From CBDFHJ01 sp965247635 (GTDB taxonomy: Bacteria > Chloroflexota > Dehalococcoidia > Lucifugimonadales > Australimonadaceae), in NCBI GenBank assembly GCA_965247635.1, contig CBDFHJ010000008.1, positions 186,001-250,000 on the forward strand: DNA of 64,000 nt. The letters run 5' to 3'. Of the stretch, positions 1 through 8,196 are shown in pieces. A program made the translations under genes and the position numbers. The notes under the pieces were generated by a model. That model saw nothing but the letters and a program-made list of their open reading frames with translations. It did no database searches and was not told where the DNA came from. Position 1 is the first letter of the stretch. Each line of letters starts with the position of its first letter.

Positions 1-303
1 GGCGTAAATGGAGAAGACAGAGAAGCCGAAAAAACCTACCGCAATGACGAAAAATAACCAGGCCGAGGCAAGCCCTACCCCAGGAGGTCGTACATCCAGG
101 AACTCGCTCCACGCGACCACAAAGGCCCCAACGCTTCCGGTCAGACCAAGGACTGTAGCTACGGCCCCCAAAGCCCAGCGCATGCCCAGCGGGATGTTCA
201 GGTGACCGTCAACTGCCAGCGACACGACGATTAAGAGCGACCAAAGCGCAATGAGGATACCCAAGCCCGCGGCGATGAGGAACAACCAACCGCTTCCGTG
301 CAT
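1..303 (-). CDS. Small membrane protein, 3' end off window
   Basis: The minus strand is open from an ATG at 303 to the left edge (101 codons, no stop). The translation begins MHGSGWLFLIAAGLGI and is strongly hydrophobic, with about three predicted membrane segments (residues roughly 4-24, 36-57 and 75-96). An AGGGTG ribosome site lies about 8 nt upstream. It follows the zinc-ribbon membrane protein gene by 38 bp on the same strand, so the two are probably co-transcribed. I do not recognise the family. The opposite-strand ORF in this interval has poor, Lys/Thr/Pro-rich composition and is an unlikely gene. Confidence 0.6.
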   Translation of the reverse strand, partial: MHGSGWLFLIAAGLGILIALWSLLIVVSLAVDGHLNIPLGMRWALGAVATVLGLTGSVGAFVVAWSEFLDVRPPGVGLASAWLFFVIAVGFFGFSVFSIYA

Positions 304-341
304 GGCATATCACCCTGGGCCAGGGTAGGGGTATTGCACCG

Positions 342-653
342 CTAGCTCACGGCCTTACCACCCCGCCACGTTAGGCCGCACTCCGTGCACCGGTACGTTC
401 GCAAGCTGAGCCAGAGCCGCGCAGCCAGCCACAGCGTCGCCGCGCCGTAGACCGCCAAGGGCGTCAGCCACAGCGGTGCCGCATCCAGCACGAGCCCCGC
501 CGCCAGCCACGGCGCGTACGTGATCCACAGCGCCAGCGCAAGGCGAATCAACGCCCGCCGATGTCGTGCCGCCTGCAGGTCCCACGGCACCCGCACGGCG
601 GGACTCGAGCATCGAGGGCAGCTCACCATCACCGGTCGCGAGAATGGCTGCAT
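342..653 (-). CDS. Zinc-ribbon membrane protein (hypothetical)
   Basis: This is a 103-residue protein starting at the ATG at 653 (MQPFSRPVMVSCPRC). A CPRC pair near residue 12-15 and a CTEC pair near residue 93-96 bracket two hydrophobic segments, giving a probable split zinc ribbon on a two-helix membrane hairpin. The reading frame stays open upstream, but that extension lies antisense to the aldo/keto reductase gene and is arginine/proline-rich, so I use the internal ATG, which has GGTGAG 7 nt upstream. The function is unknown. It is divergent from the aldo/keto reductase and sits upstream of another membrane protein on the same strand. Confidence 0.6.
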   Translation of the reverse strand: MQPFSRPVMVSCPRCSSPAVRVPWDLQAARHRRALIRLALALWITYAPWLAAGLVLDAAPLWLTPLAVYGAATLWLAARLWLSLRTYRCTECGLTWRGGKAVS

Positions 654-756
654 GGCCAACTCACCATACCATATGCTGCCGGTCCCTACGGTTTTCCCCG
701 GCGTCCAAAGCGGGTAGGATGGGTGACCAGCCGGAAGTGAGGAACGTGGAGGGCCC

Positions 757-1689
<933 letters not shown>

Positions 1690-1715
1690 GCGATGCGGCA
1701 TTGATGCTTCCCTGG

Positions 1716-1775
1716 CATGCTCAGCGGAGCGAGGGACCTCCCGGCGAGAGGCCCTTCGCTACGCTCAGGGTGACA
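1716..1775. repeat. Dispersed intergenic repeat, copy 1
   Basis: The text GAGCGTAGCGAAGGG (minus strand, with GTCACC before it) and its near-palindromic partner GAGCGAGGGACCTC form an imperfect inverted repeat. It resembles the GTCATTC...GCGAAG...GAATCTC units found at 10635, 11512 and 18682. All lie in intergenic gaps. Confidence 0.45.
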
Positions 1776-1800
1776 AACGAAACGCCGAGTGAGTTCACAC

Positions 1801-1832
1801 CAATGGGCCCCGCCTTCGGGCGGGGCCCATTG
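1801..1832. terminator. Perfect 14-bp hairpin with TTCG loop
   Basis: The arms 1801-1814 and 1819-1832 are perfectly complementary, ending in CCGCC and GGCGG around a TTCG tetraloop. The hairpin lies between convergent genes, so it could end transcription from both sides. No T-run follows, so it may act as an attenuating or factor-assisted terminator. Confidence 0.5.
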
Positions 1833-1914
1833 GTGGCCCACTCCCGTGGCGCATCGGTGTGGGCCCAGGAGGAGGGACTGAGGACACTCGCGAGGGGATC
1901 GCGGGCGTCCAGGG

Positions 1915-1934
1915 AGCCCCGGCGCACCGGGGCT
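1915..1934. terminator. Hairpin downstream of ftsZ
   Basis: Arms AGCCCCGG and CCGGGGCT enclose a CGCA loop. It lies 120 bp past the ftsZ stop on its transcript and lacks a U-tract. It is a possible terminator or 3' end stabiliser. Confidence 0.35.
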
Positions 1935-2053
1935 GCTCTGCGATTGTTAAACCCCTCCTAGCTGCCCAAGCCACGCCCTTGGAGAGGCGTTGCTAGCGGA
2001 GGACCGCGCCGGGGGAGGTGTAACCCGACGCGGCCCAGGGAAGGAGTAATCGT

Positions 2054-3154
2054 TCAGCTAAGCTCCGGCAGCTCCTCTGCGTGGCGCGCGCCGGTCCGCA
2101 GGAACGGAGGCAAGTCGAGATCGCTCTCGTTCTCGCCTAGCGCTTCTCGCAGAAAGTCGGAGATGCCATCGTCACGCAAGGTGTCGGCCTCAACGGTGGG
2201 AAGCCCGGTGGCGATGATGGTCACGCGCACTTCGTCCTCCATCTTGAGGTCGGTCACCATCCCGAAGATGATGTTGCCCTCGGGGTCCACCGAACGGCTG
2301 ATCAGGTCGGCGGCCTGCTGCACTTCCAGCAGCGTCATGTCAGAGCCGCCCGTGATGTTGAACAGCACGCCGCGGGCGCCCTCGATACTGACGTCTAGCA
2401 TCGGGCTGTTGAGGGCCGCCTTGGCGGCGTCAGCGGCGCGGTTCTCTCCGTGCCCATGCCCGATAGCCATCCAGGCGGGGCCGGCGCCGCTCATGATGGT
2501 CTTTACGTCCGCGAAGTCCAGGTTGATCTCTCCCGGCACGGTGACCAGCTCGGCGATGGACTGGACCCCCTGGCGGAGCACTTCGTCCGCCATCTTGAAG
2601 GCGTTTTCTGCCGTCATGGTTTCGTCTACTATGCTGGTGAGCCGATCGTTGGGGATAACGATGAGGGTGTCGACGTTGTCCTTGAGCCGATGGACGCCAT
2701 CATCTGCGGTCTTGGTCCGCTTGCGCCCTTCGAAACCAAAGGGCTTGGTTACCACGGCAATGGTCAACGCCCCGATCTCACGTGCGACCTCCGCGACCAC
2801 CGCCGAAGCGCCGGTGCCGGTGCCGCCACCCATGCCGGCGGCGATGAACACCATGTCAGCCGAGCGCAGCACCTCGTAGAGCTCTTCGCGCGACTCCTCA
2901 GCAGCGGCCCGGCCAAGCTCCGAGTCACCGCCCACACCCAGGCCGCGGGTCAGCTTATCGCCAATACGAATCTTTACCGGCAGCTCGCTCCGCAGCAGGT
3001 GCTGCGCATCGGTGTTGACCGCTATGTACTCGATGCCCGGGACCCGGTCGAGGTACATGCGAGAGACGGCGTTGCATCCGCCACCTCCTACGCCGATGAC
3101 CTTGACCTGGGCTAGGCCATCCATTGAGACCAACGGACTAAAGTGCTCGTTCAT
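2054..3154 (-). CDS. ftsZ: Cell division protein FtsZ
   Basis: This 366-residue tubulin-like GTPase polymerises into the Z ring at mid-cell. The nucleotide-binding loops are present: VGGGGCNAV at 22-30 and the tubulin signature GGGTGTG at 109-115. A C-terminal peptide LDLPPFLRT near the end should bind FtsA and other partners. Length is normal for short-tailed FtsZ. The ATG at 3154 has a textbook AAAGGAGG 9 nt upstream. It is the last gene of mraZ-rsmH-ftsA-(small ORF)-ftsZ and faces the aldo/keto reductase. Its ribosome site lies inside the 3' end of the small upstream ORF, suggesting translational coupling. Confidence 0.98.
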   Translation of the reverse strand: MNEHFSPLVSMDGLAQVKVIGVGGGGCNAVSRMYLDRVPGIEYIAVNTDAQHLLRSELPVKIRIGDKLTRGLGVGGDSELGRAAAEESREELYEVLRSADMVFIAAGMGGGTGTGASAVVAEVAREIGALTIAVVTKPFGFEGRKRTKTADDGVHRLKDNVDTLIVIPNDRLTSIVDETMTAENAFKMADEVLRQGVQSIAELVTVPGEINLDFADVKTIMSGAGPAWMAIGHGHGENRAADAAKAALNSPMLDVSIEGARGVLFNITGGSDMTLLEVQQAADLISRSVDPEGNIIFGMVTDLKMEDEVRVTIIATGLPTVEADTLRDDGISDFLREALGENESDLDLPPFLRTGARHAEELPELS

Positions 3155-3323
3155 GGTCTGGTTCCTCCTTTGTAGTGACGCTTGTAGTGACGCTTGTAGT
3201 GACGCTTTTGCTCATGTACTCCGCAACCGCGTGCCGTTGCTCCAAAGCAGACTTGATACGCGTACGAATCTCTTCGAATAAAACGACGCCCCAGCCCACA
3301 AGCGTGGGGACTACGGAGTTCAT
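3138..3323 (-). CDS. Possible small ORF bridging ftsA and ftsZ
   Basis: This 61-codon frame starts with an ATG that overlaps the ftsA stop as ATGA and ends 17 bp inside ftsZ in another frame. The product starts MNSVVPTLVGWGVVLFEEIR, an amphipathic or membrane-associated stretch, and then reads SVTT three times (residues 40-51) because of a 12-bp tandem repeat. I recognise no family. The tight overlaps at both ends suggest translational coupling from ftsA to ftsZ, either as a real small protein or as a leader that keeps ribosomes moving to the ftsZ start. It could also be a chance frame. Confidence 0.4.
   Translation of the reverse strand: MNSVVPTLVGWGVVLFEEIRTRIKSALEQRHAVAEYMSKSVTTSVTTSVTTKEEPDHERAL
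3170..3205. repeat. 12-bp tandem repeat, three copies
   Basis: TTGTAGTGACGC occurs three times head to tail (3170-3181, 3182-3193, 3194-3205), immediately upstream of the ftsZ ribosome-binding site on the ftsZ transcript. The unit is a multiple of three, so copy-number change would keep the small ORF in frame. Confidence 0.9.
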
Positions 3324-4579
3324 ACCCGCACCTCTGTAGGCCGCCGGGGAGATAGCCAAGATACCCACCCCCGTAGCCGTTGCAGCACCGGTGGTGAAAG
3401 GGATACGCGTGGACTGATGGCGCTTGCCCGCTGGTGGCGGGTCCCCCATAGCAGAAGCCCAACGCCCGTGGCGAAAGAGGTCTCGGTTAGCTCTTCGGGC
3501 AGCCCCAGGGCCTGGGAAGGAACTCCCAGCCGCACGGGGCAAGATGCGTACTCCTGGGCCACCTCTGCGAGGCCTCTTAGGTTGGCTGAGCCACCCGTGA
3601 GGACGAGCCCCGCCTGGGGCATCCGGGACCATCCGAGCGCACGAACGACGTGCATGATTAGCTTGACCAGTTCAATGGCCCGGTCGCGCAGCAAGGTGTT
3701 CAACCAAAGCTGCGAGAAACGCTTGCTCTCCGAGGCATCCTCGAGCTGTACCTCTATCAGCTCCTTGGGGCCAACTCGGTCGGTCAACGCGGAGCCATAC
3801 CGCAACTTGACCTCCTCCGCGACCGATAGGGGAACGCCCAGGCCAATGGACACGTCGCTGGTGAACTGCTGGCCGGCCACGGGCACCGACGCCGTGTGAT
3901 GGAGAACGCCGTCTTTGTAGATGGCGATGTCGCTGGTGCCCCCACCGATATCCGCCAGCACCACGCCCGCTTCCCGGTCATCGATGGTAAGCACCGCCTC
4001 GCTGCTGGCCATGTGCTCCATCACCAGGCCGCGCACCGGAACGCCGGCCGAGTGCACCACCCTGGCTACGTTAGCCAAAGAAGCGGTATCGCCCAGCACC
4101 ACGTGCGACTCCACCGCCAAGCGGCGGCCTGAAAGCCCCACCGGGCTCCGCACGCCCTGTAGGCCGTCCACTCGATAGCCGCGTGGAATGACGTGGACTA
4201 CCTGGCGACGCCCCCCGGGGTCAGGCCGTGATGACTCGAGCAAGCGGTCCACGTCTCGCTGAGATATGGTGCTCCCAGCCTTTGCCTTGCGGGTCACGGA
4301 AATCGCGGTGTTCATCGTGCGAAGGTGATTGCCGGTAACGCCGACAAAGGCGGGAGGCAACGGCCCTCCCAGCATGCTTCGCGCGTCGTCCACAGAGTCT
4401 TGGACCGCGGTTTTCAGCTCATCCGGGTTTATGACCATTCCCTTCTTCATTCCTTCAGAGGCTGCATGGCCAAGGGCTACCACCTGCATCTCACCCTCGG
4501 ACGATACCTTGGCCACCAACGTGCACACCTTGGTGGTGCCTACGTCTACGGCGGTATAGAGCATCTCTTTAGAGGCCAC
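3320..4579 (-). CDS. ftsA: Cell division protein FtsA
   Basis: This 419-residue actin/HSP70-fold protein anchors FtsZ to the membrane. Visible elements are the phosphate-1 loop AVDVGTTKVCTLVAK near residue 10, the 1C domain between about 85 and 170, the phosphate-2 motif DIGGGTSDIAIY near 215, and LTGGSANLRG near 330. A C-terminal amphipathic helix, LQRLRGWVSWLSPRR, fits the membrane-targeting sequence. It lies 13 bp after rsmH and overlaps the next small ORF by ATGA. Loss of the usual mur/ftsW/ftsI genes between rsmH and ftsA is notable but matches reduced division clusters seen in some phyla. Confidence 0.96.
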   Translation of the reverse strand: MASKEMLYTAVDVGTTKVCTLVAKVSSEGEMQVVALGHAASEGMKKGMVINPDELKTAVQDSVDDARSMLGGPLPPAFVGVTGNHLRTMNTAISVTRKAKAGSTISQRDVDRLLESSRPDPGGRRQVVHVIPRGYRVDGLQGVRSPVGLSGRRLAVESHVVLGDTASLANVARVVHSAGVPVRGLVMEHMASSEAVLTIDDREAGVVLADIGGGTSDIAIYKDGVLHHTASVPVAGQQFTSDVSIGLGVPLSVAEEVKLRYGSALTDRVGPKELIEVQLEDASESKRFSQLWLNTLLRDRAIELVKLIMHVVRALGWSRMPQAGLVLTGGSANLRGLAEVAQEYASCPVRLGVPSQALGLPEELTETSFATGVGLLLWGTRHQRASAISPRVSLSPPVLQRLRGWVSWLSPRRPTEVRV

Positions 4580-4592
4580 TATCAGCTCTCCC

Positions 4593-5504
4593 CTAGCCAG
4601 GCGTTACGGCTTGCTCGGCGACGCGTAGGCGTGCGCTCCGGCTGCGACGGTTCCCCCGTACCTCCTCTGGAGTGGGCTTGATCACCCGCCTGATGGTCGG
4701 CTGCGGCCGCTCACCCGAAGACAGGCGTTTGGCTTCGTTCAGAAAGGTCTTGATGAGCCGGTCTTCCAAGGAGTGATAGGCGATGGTGACCAGTCGGCCT
4801 CCGGGCCCAAGGACCCGCGCCGCCCCTCCTAGGGCCGACGCCAGATGCTCCAGTTCGCTGTTTACCGCCATACGCAACGCTTGAAAGGTGCGGGTCGCCG
4901 GATGGGTGCGTCCTCGCCGGTAACCCGATGCCTTGCGCACGATATCGGCCAGCTGCTGCGCCGTGGTGATTGGCCGCTCGGCGACTATAGCTCGGGCGAT
5001 TCGACGAGACCTAGGCTCCTGGCCGAAACGGAAGAGCAGGTCGGCGAGCTCGCGTTCGCTGCTGTCGTTCACCAGCTCCGCCGCCGTCCTGTCCTCCGAC
5101 GGGTCGAACCGCATGTCCAACGGGCCTGGGCGCTGGAAACTGAACCCTCGCTCCTCAGCTTCAAGCTGACGGGAGGAGAGCCCCAGGTCGAATAGGACAC
5201 CGTGCGCGGGAACGAACCCGTGGGAGTGCGCCGCGGCTTCCAGCGTGTCGAAGTTGGCGTGAAGGACCACGGCCGCGCTGCCGTAGGGTGCCAGCCGGTG
5301 CCGGCAGAAGGCGACCGCTTCCGGATCGGCGTCCATACCCAACAGGCGTCCGCCTGGCGTGGCGGCCTCCAAGATGGCGGTGGCGTGGCCCGCGTCGCCC
5401 AAGGTGCAGTCGATGTACGCACCGCCCGGCCTGACGGCCAGACTGTCCAACACCTCCTGGACCATTACTGGCTGATGGAAGGCCCCTGGCGTGTCGGAAG
5501 TCAT
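4593..5504 (-). CDS. rsmH: 16S rRNA m4C1402 methyltransferase RsmH
   Basis: This 303-residue S-adenosylmethionine-dependent enzyme (MraW) methylates N4 of C1402 in the 16S rRNA P site. The start MTSDTPGAFHQPVMVQEVLDSL has the family signature HxPVMxxEVL. The SAM loop reads YIDCTLGDAGHA, with GDAGH in place of the usual GGGGH. GVLFDLGLSSRQLE and the C-terminal IAYHSLEDRLIK are diagnostic. The ATG at 5504 overlaps the mraZ stop as ATGA, so the two are translationally coupled. A longer upstream frame is antisense to or within mraZ and is not used. Confidence 0.96.
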   Translation of the reverse strand: MTSDTPGAFHQPVMVQEVLDSLAVRPGGAYIDCTLGDAGHATAILEAATPGGRLLGMDADPEAVAFCRHRLAPYGSAAVVLHANFDTLEAAAHSHGFVPAHGVLFDLGLSSRQLEAEERGFSFQRPGPLDMRFDPSEDRTAAELVNDSSERELADLLFRFGQEPRSRRIARAIVAERPITTAQQLADIVRKASGYRRGRTHPATRTFQALRMAVNSELEHLASALGGAARVLGPGGRLVTIAYHSLEDRLIKTFLNEAKRLSSGERPQPTIRRVIKPTPEEVRGNRRSRSARLRVAEQAVTPG

Positions 5505-5935
5505 CCGCTCGTCTCCCCGTCTTCGGCCATCTGAGACGCGGCTTCCTCGATGCACGGGAGCTCTTGCTCCTCCCATCGGCGCCGGTCCCACAGACCCAGA
5601 AAGCTGCCACCGCCGATGATGACCGCTTCCTCGGCAAGGCCCGCGTACCGTCGGAGCGGCGGCGGTACCAGCACTCGGCCCTGACGGTCTAGGCCCAGGT
5701 CGTAGGCGCTACCCAAGACCAGCTCCCGCAGCACCCTGGCCCGGCGCTGGTTCAGGGGCATGGCCCCCACGGCCCCAGCCCACTCCTCCCAACCCTGAGG
5801 CGAGAAGACCCACACGCAAGGGTCCAACCCCTTGCTGAGGTAGATGCCGTGCCTGAACTCCTCCCTGTACCGGGCCGGAATCGCCACGCGGCCTTGGGCG
5901 TCTATGCGATGCTGGTGTTCTCCGAGAAATTGCAT
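5501..5935 (-). CDS. mraZ: Transcriptional regulator MraZ
   Basis: This 144-residue protein has two SpoVT/AbrB-like domains. The first reads FLGEHQHRIDAQGRVAIPARYREEF and the second LGLDRQGRVLVPPPLRRYAGL. MraZ is a ring-forming DNA-binding protein that autoregulates the division cluster. I start at the ATG at 5935 because MQFLGE matches the family N-terminus. The only upstream in-frame alternative is a TTG at 5971 with its AGGAG abutting the codon. It is the first gene of the division operon, and paired TGGGG boxes lie 80-95 bp upstream. Confidence 0.93.
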   Translation of the reverse strand: MQFLGEHQHRIDAQGRVAIPARYREEFRHGIYLSKGLDPCVWVFSPQGWEEWAGAVGAMPLNQRRARVLRELVLGSAYDLGLDRQGRVLVPPPLRRYAGLAEEAVIIGGGSFLGLWDRRRWEEQELPCIEEAASQMAEDGETSG

Positions 5936-6014
5936 TGACCACTTATTACCGGAACGAGCGCTCCCCAACAACTCCTATATAATGGTAGGAAAGGCGCCTA
6001 AATTTGAGGTAGTC

Positions 6015-6029
6015 CCCCAAATTTCCCCA
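6015..6029 (-). promoter_or_regulatory. Putative MraZ-binding repeats (TGGGG x2)
   Basis: On the mraZ strand TGGGG occurs at 6029-6025 and again at 6019-6015, separated by exactly 5 nt (AAATT). MraZ of E. coli recognises TGGGN direct repeats with 5-nt spacers (established knowledge). The boxes lie about 35-45 bp upstream of a TATATA -10-like element at 5981-5976. Only two repeats are seen, so this is a proposal. Confidence 0.4.
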
Positions 6030-6409
6030 GACAATAGTATGCAGACCTGGAAATTACAACCCCCTTTCCTGGCGACTTCTCGACCGGTTTTTGTGGGCGT
6101 GATTGGGTTGCCGTAATGGCCTATTTTCTCTTTGGCTACTAGAGATAGTAGCGAGCCCATGCGTTCGCACAACTTGCGGTGTGAACGATGAATAACACTG
6201 TATGGACCGGCTAGCGCGTTCACTGGATCCGGGGTTTCCAGTCCGTGGGGAAACCGCCGTAGAATGGCGTACCTCCAGCGCTCTGATTTCAGGCCGTGCG
6301 TACACTCTCGCTACCTCCTTGATGGGTGCGCGGACCTCCCTTGGAGGCCGGTTTTCCTGGTTGGTGCCGTTACCTATACCCTGAAGGGCAACGCAATGGC
6401 CGTTCCCGC

Positions 6410-6438
6410 TTGGCCAGGCCGTGCACGGATGCTATACT
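6410..6438 (+). promoter_or_regulatory. Sigma70-type promoter for tsaC
   Basis: TTGGCC at 6410-6415 and TATACT at 6433-6438 are separated by exactly 17 bp. Transcription would start near 6445, giving a leader of about 30 nt before the GTG at 6476. This supports the shorter start of tsaC. Confidence 0.65.
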
Positions 6439-6475
6439 TATCGCGCTGAACCGTGCGGCAGAGAGAATTTTCAGC

Positions 6476-7123
6476 GTGCAGTGCGTGCCAGATACCCCAT
6501 CGAACCGTCGCGCCGCCGGCGCGCTGTTGCGCCGTGGTGGTCTGGTGGCGTACCCCACCGACACCTTGTACGGTTTGGGGGCGTCAGTAGCGGACCCGGA
6601 GGCCGTGTCGCGCGTCTTCGCCGCCAAGGGCCGCGCATCGACACAAGCACTCCCCGTACTGGTGGCATCCTTCGAACAGCTTGACCAGGTGTGCGCGGAA
6701 GTCGGCCTCTTGGCCAAGGAGCTAGCGGGCCGTTTTTGGCCTGGCGCCCTGAGCCTGGTACTGCGTAGGCACGCCTCCGTGCCCGCGGCGATCGGTGGCG
6801 GAGGTGACACCGTCGCGGTGCGCCTGCCGCGCCACCCCGCGCCCTTGGCGCTCATCGCTGAGTGCGGGACGCCCATCACCGGCACCAGCGCCAACTTGAG
6901 CGGTGGGCCGCAACCGGACACCGCGTTCGAGGTGGTGCGTCAACTGGGCGACGCCGTGGACATGGTGCTGGACGGTGGACCGTGCCCCGTGGCGGCGCCG
7001 TCCACGATTCTCGACCTGACCACCAACCCAGCGAGACTCCTGCGGGCGGGGGCCGTCTCGATCGACGAACTGAGGGAGGTCTGCGCGGTGACACCGCTCC
7101 CGAACGGCGTCCCGCCGGTGTAA
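6476..7123 (+). CDS. tsaC: L-threonylcarbamoyladenylate synthase (TsaC/YrdC/Sua5)
   Basis: This 215-residue protein makes threonylcarbamoyl-AMP from threonine, bicarbonate and ATP for the t6A37 modification of ANN-decoding tRNAs. The signature VAYPTDTLYGLGASV is near residue 25, followed by the KGR loop (AAKGRASTQALPVLV) and PITGTSANLSG. The frame is open 50 codons further upstream, but a promoter overlaps that stretch, so I place the start at the GTG at 6476, which gives the usual YrdC length. The Sua5 C-terminal domain is absent. It is followed after 38 bp by the polyprenyl-synthetase-like gene. Confidence 0.92.
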   Translation: MQCVPDTPSNRRAAGALLRRGGLVAYPTDTLYGLGASVADPEAVSRVFAAKGRASTQALPVLVASFEQLDQVCAEVGLLAKELAGRFWPGALSLVLRRHASVPAAIGGGGDTVAVRLPRHPAPLALIAECGTPITGTSANLSGGPQPDTAFEVVRQLGDAVDMVLDGGPCPVAAPSTILDLTTNPARLLRAGAVSIDELREVCAVTPLPNGVPPV

Positions 7124-7161
7124 CATCGGGTGCGCACAATCCCTGAGCACAAGAGGTATGG

Positions 7162-8196
7162 GTGGAGTTTCCAGAGGTCCTGCAGCTACACCAGTCGGCC
7201 GTGGACCAAGCCCTTCATGAGGTGACGTCGGGCCCGGCCGCCCAGGGGCTACCCCTGTACCGGATGATGGAGTACCAGCTCGGTTGGGTAGACCAGGAGG
7301 GTTCACCCGAGCCTTACCCGCCTTCACCCCGGCTGTACGGCGCGCTCTGCCTGGAGGCGGCGCGGGCCGGGGATAGGCCGGAGCTGGCGCAATCCGCCGC
7401 CGCCGCGGTGGAGCTGCTTCACCACTCGTTCATGGTCCACGAGGATATGCAGATTGCCGATCCCCATCCTCACGATAGGGCCTCGGTGTGGTGGGTCTGG
7501 GGACCGGCTCAGGCCATCAACGTAGGGGACGGCCTGCACGCCATGAGCCGGCTGGCCGTGCTCGGTCTGGAGGCCAAAGGCCTGACTCCCGAGCAGACCC
7601 TGGCCACCACCCGGACGCTGGATAACGCGGCCTTGCGCTTCTATGAGGGCCAGTACATGGAGCTGGCGTTTCAGGAGCGCATCGACGTGACGGAGGCCCA
7701 ATACATGCGCGTTGCGGAGACCAAGTACGGTGCGCTGACAGGGGCGGCCATGGCTTTGGGCGCGGGGGCCGCGGGCGCGGGCCACGACACGGTGCAGGCC
7801 CTCCAACTGAGCGGCCAACGCCTCGGCTTAGCGGCCCAGATCGCCGACGACATAGCCCAGGTCTGGGACACGTCAGGCGCGCAAGGCGCTACTCCCCGCG
7901 TCCTCAACAAGAGTAAGCTTTTCCCGGTGGTCTACGCCCTGGAGCAAGCTACCCTATCGCAAAAGCGCGCTCTGGGTGAAGCCTATTTCAAAAGGGTCAT
8001 GGAGGCGGAGGACGCCCAGCGGGTGCGAGGGGTGCTGGAGGAAGTGGGCGCCAGACAGTACGCGAAGGAGAAGGCCCACGCCATCGCCCAAGAGGTGCTT
8101 GACCTCTTGCAGACGGCGGGCCTAGACGCCGAGGCCTATCAGCGCTGGTCCAAGGTCGTGGAGTTCCTGGTGGAGAATCGATTAACCGATGGTTAA
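7162..8196 (+). CDS. Polyprenyl synthetase family protein, atypical Asp motifs
   Basis: This 344-residue all-helical isoprenyl diphosphate synthase-like protein starts at a GTG with AAGAGG 5 nt upstream. Family landmarks are HHSFMVHEDMQ near residue 95, AQAINVGDGL near 115, AALRFYEGQYMEL near 155 and QIADDIAQVWD near 230. The first Asp-rich motif, usually DDxxD followed by RRGR, reads EDMQI followed by PHDR, and the second reads DDIAQ. Metal and diphosphate binding may therefore be altered. It may be a trans-prenyltransferase with changed specificity, or a degenerate homologue. Its 3' end overlaps pgk by 8 bp, indicating co-transcription. Confidence 0.85.
   Translation: MEFPEVLQLHQSAVDQALHEVTSGPAAQGLPLYRMMEYQLGWVDQEGSPEPYPPSPRLYGALCLEAARAGDRPELAQSAAAAVELLHHSFMVHEDMQIADPHPHDRASVWWVWGPAQAINVGDGLHAMSRLAVLGLEAKGLTPEQTLATTRTLDNAALRFYEGQYMELAFQERIDVTEAQYMRVAETKYGALTGAAMALGAGAAGAGHDTVQALQLSGQRLGLAAQIADDIAQVWDTSGAQGATPRVLNKSKLFPVVYALEQATLSQKRALGEAYFKRVMEAEDAQRVRGVLEEVGARQYAKEKAHAIAQEVLDLLQTAGLDAEAYQRWSKVVEFLVENRLTDG

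Larger units (their letters stand above)
1690..2053. other. Intergenic region between convergent genes
   Basis: These 364 bp separate the aldo/keto reductase from ftsZ, whose 3' ends face each other. I see no credible gene. The region holds a dispersed-repeat copy (about 1716-1775), a perfect 14-bp hairpin (1801-1832), an 8-bp hairpin (1915-1934) and two more potential stems (1954-2002 and 2004-2033). Confidence 0.7.
5936..6475. other. Divergent intergenic region mraZ / tsaC
   Basis: These 540 bp hold the control regions of two divergent genes. The mraZ-proximal half is more AT-rich, with a TATATA at 5976-5981 on the minus strand and the paired TGGGG boxes. The tsaC-proximal half has a good sigma70 promoter. 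The open frames within it have no family resemblance and no ribosome sites, so I see no gene between 5972 and 6409. Confidence 0.6.

Noticed and set aside
8..205. Plus-strand 65-codon open frame at the left edge
   Set aside because: It lies antisense to a hydrophobic membrane-protein frame with a good start, and its own composition is low-complexity and basic.
2004..2033. Possible RNase P, SRP or 6S RNA gene in the ftsZ 3' gap
   Set aside because: I looked for the conserved words of these RNAs and found none, so only unassigned stems are reported.
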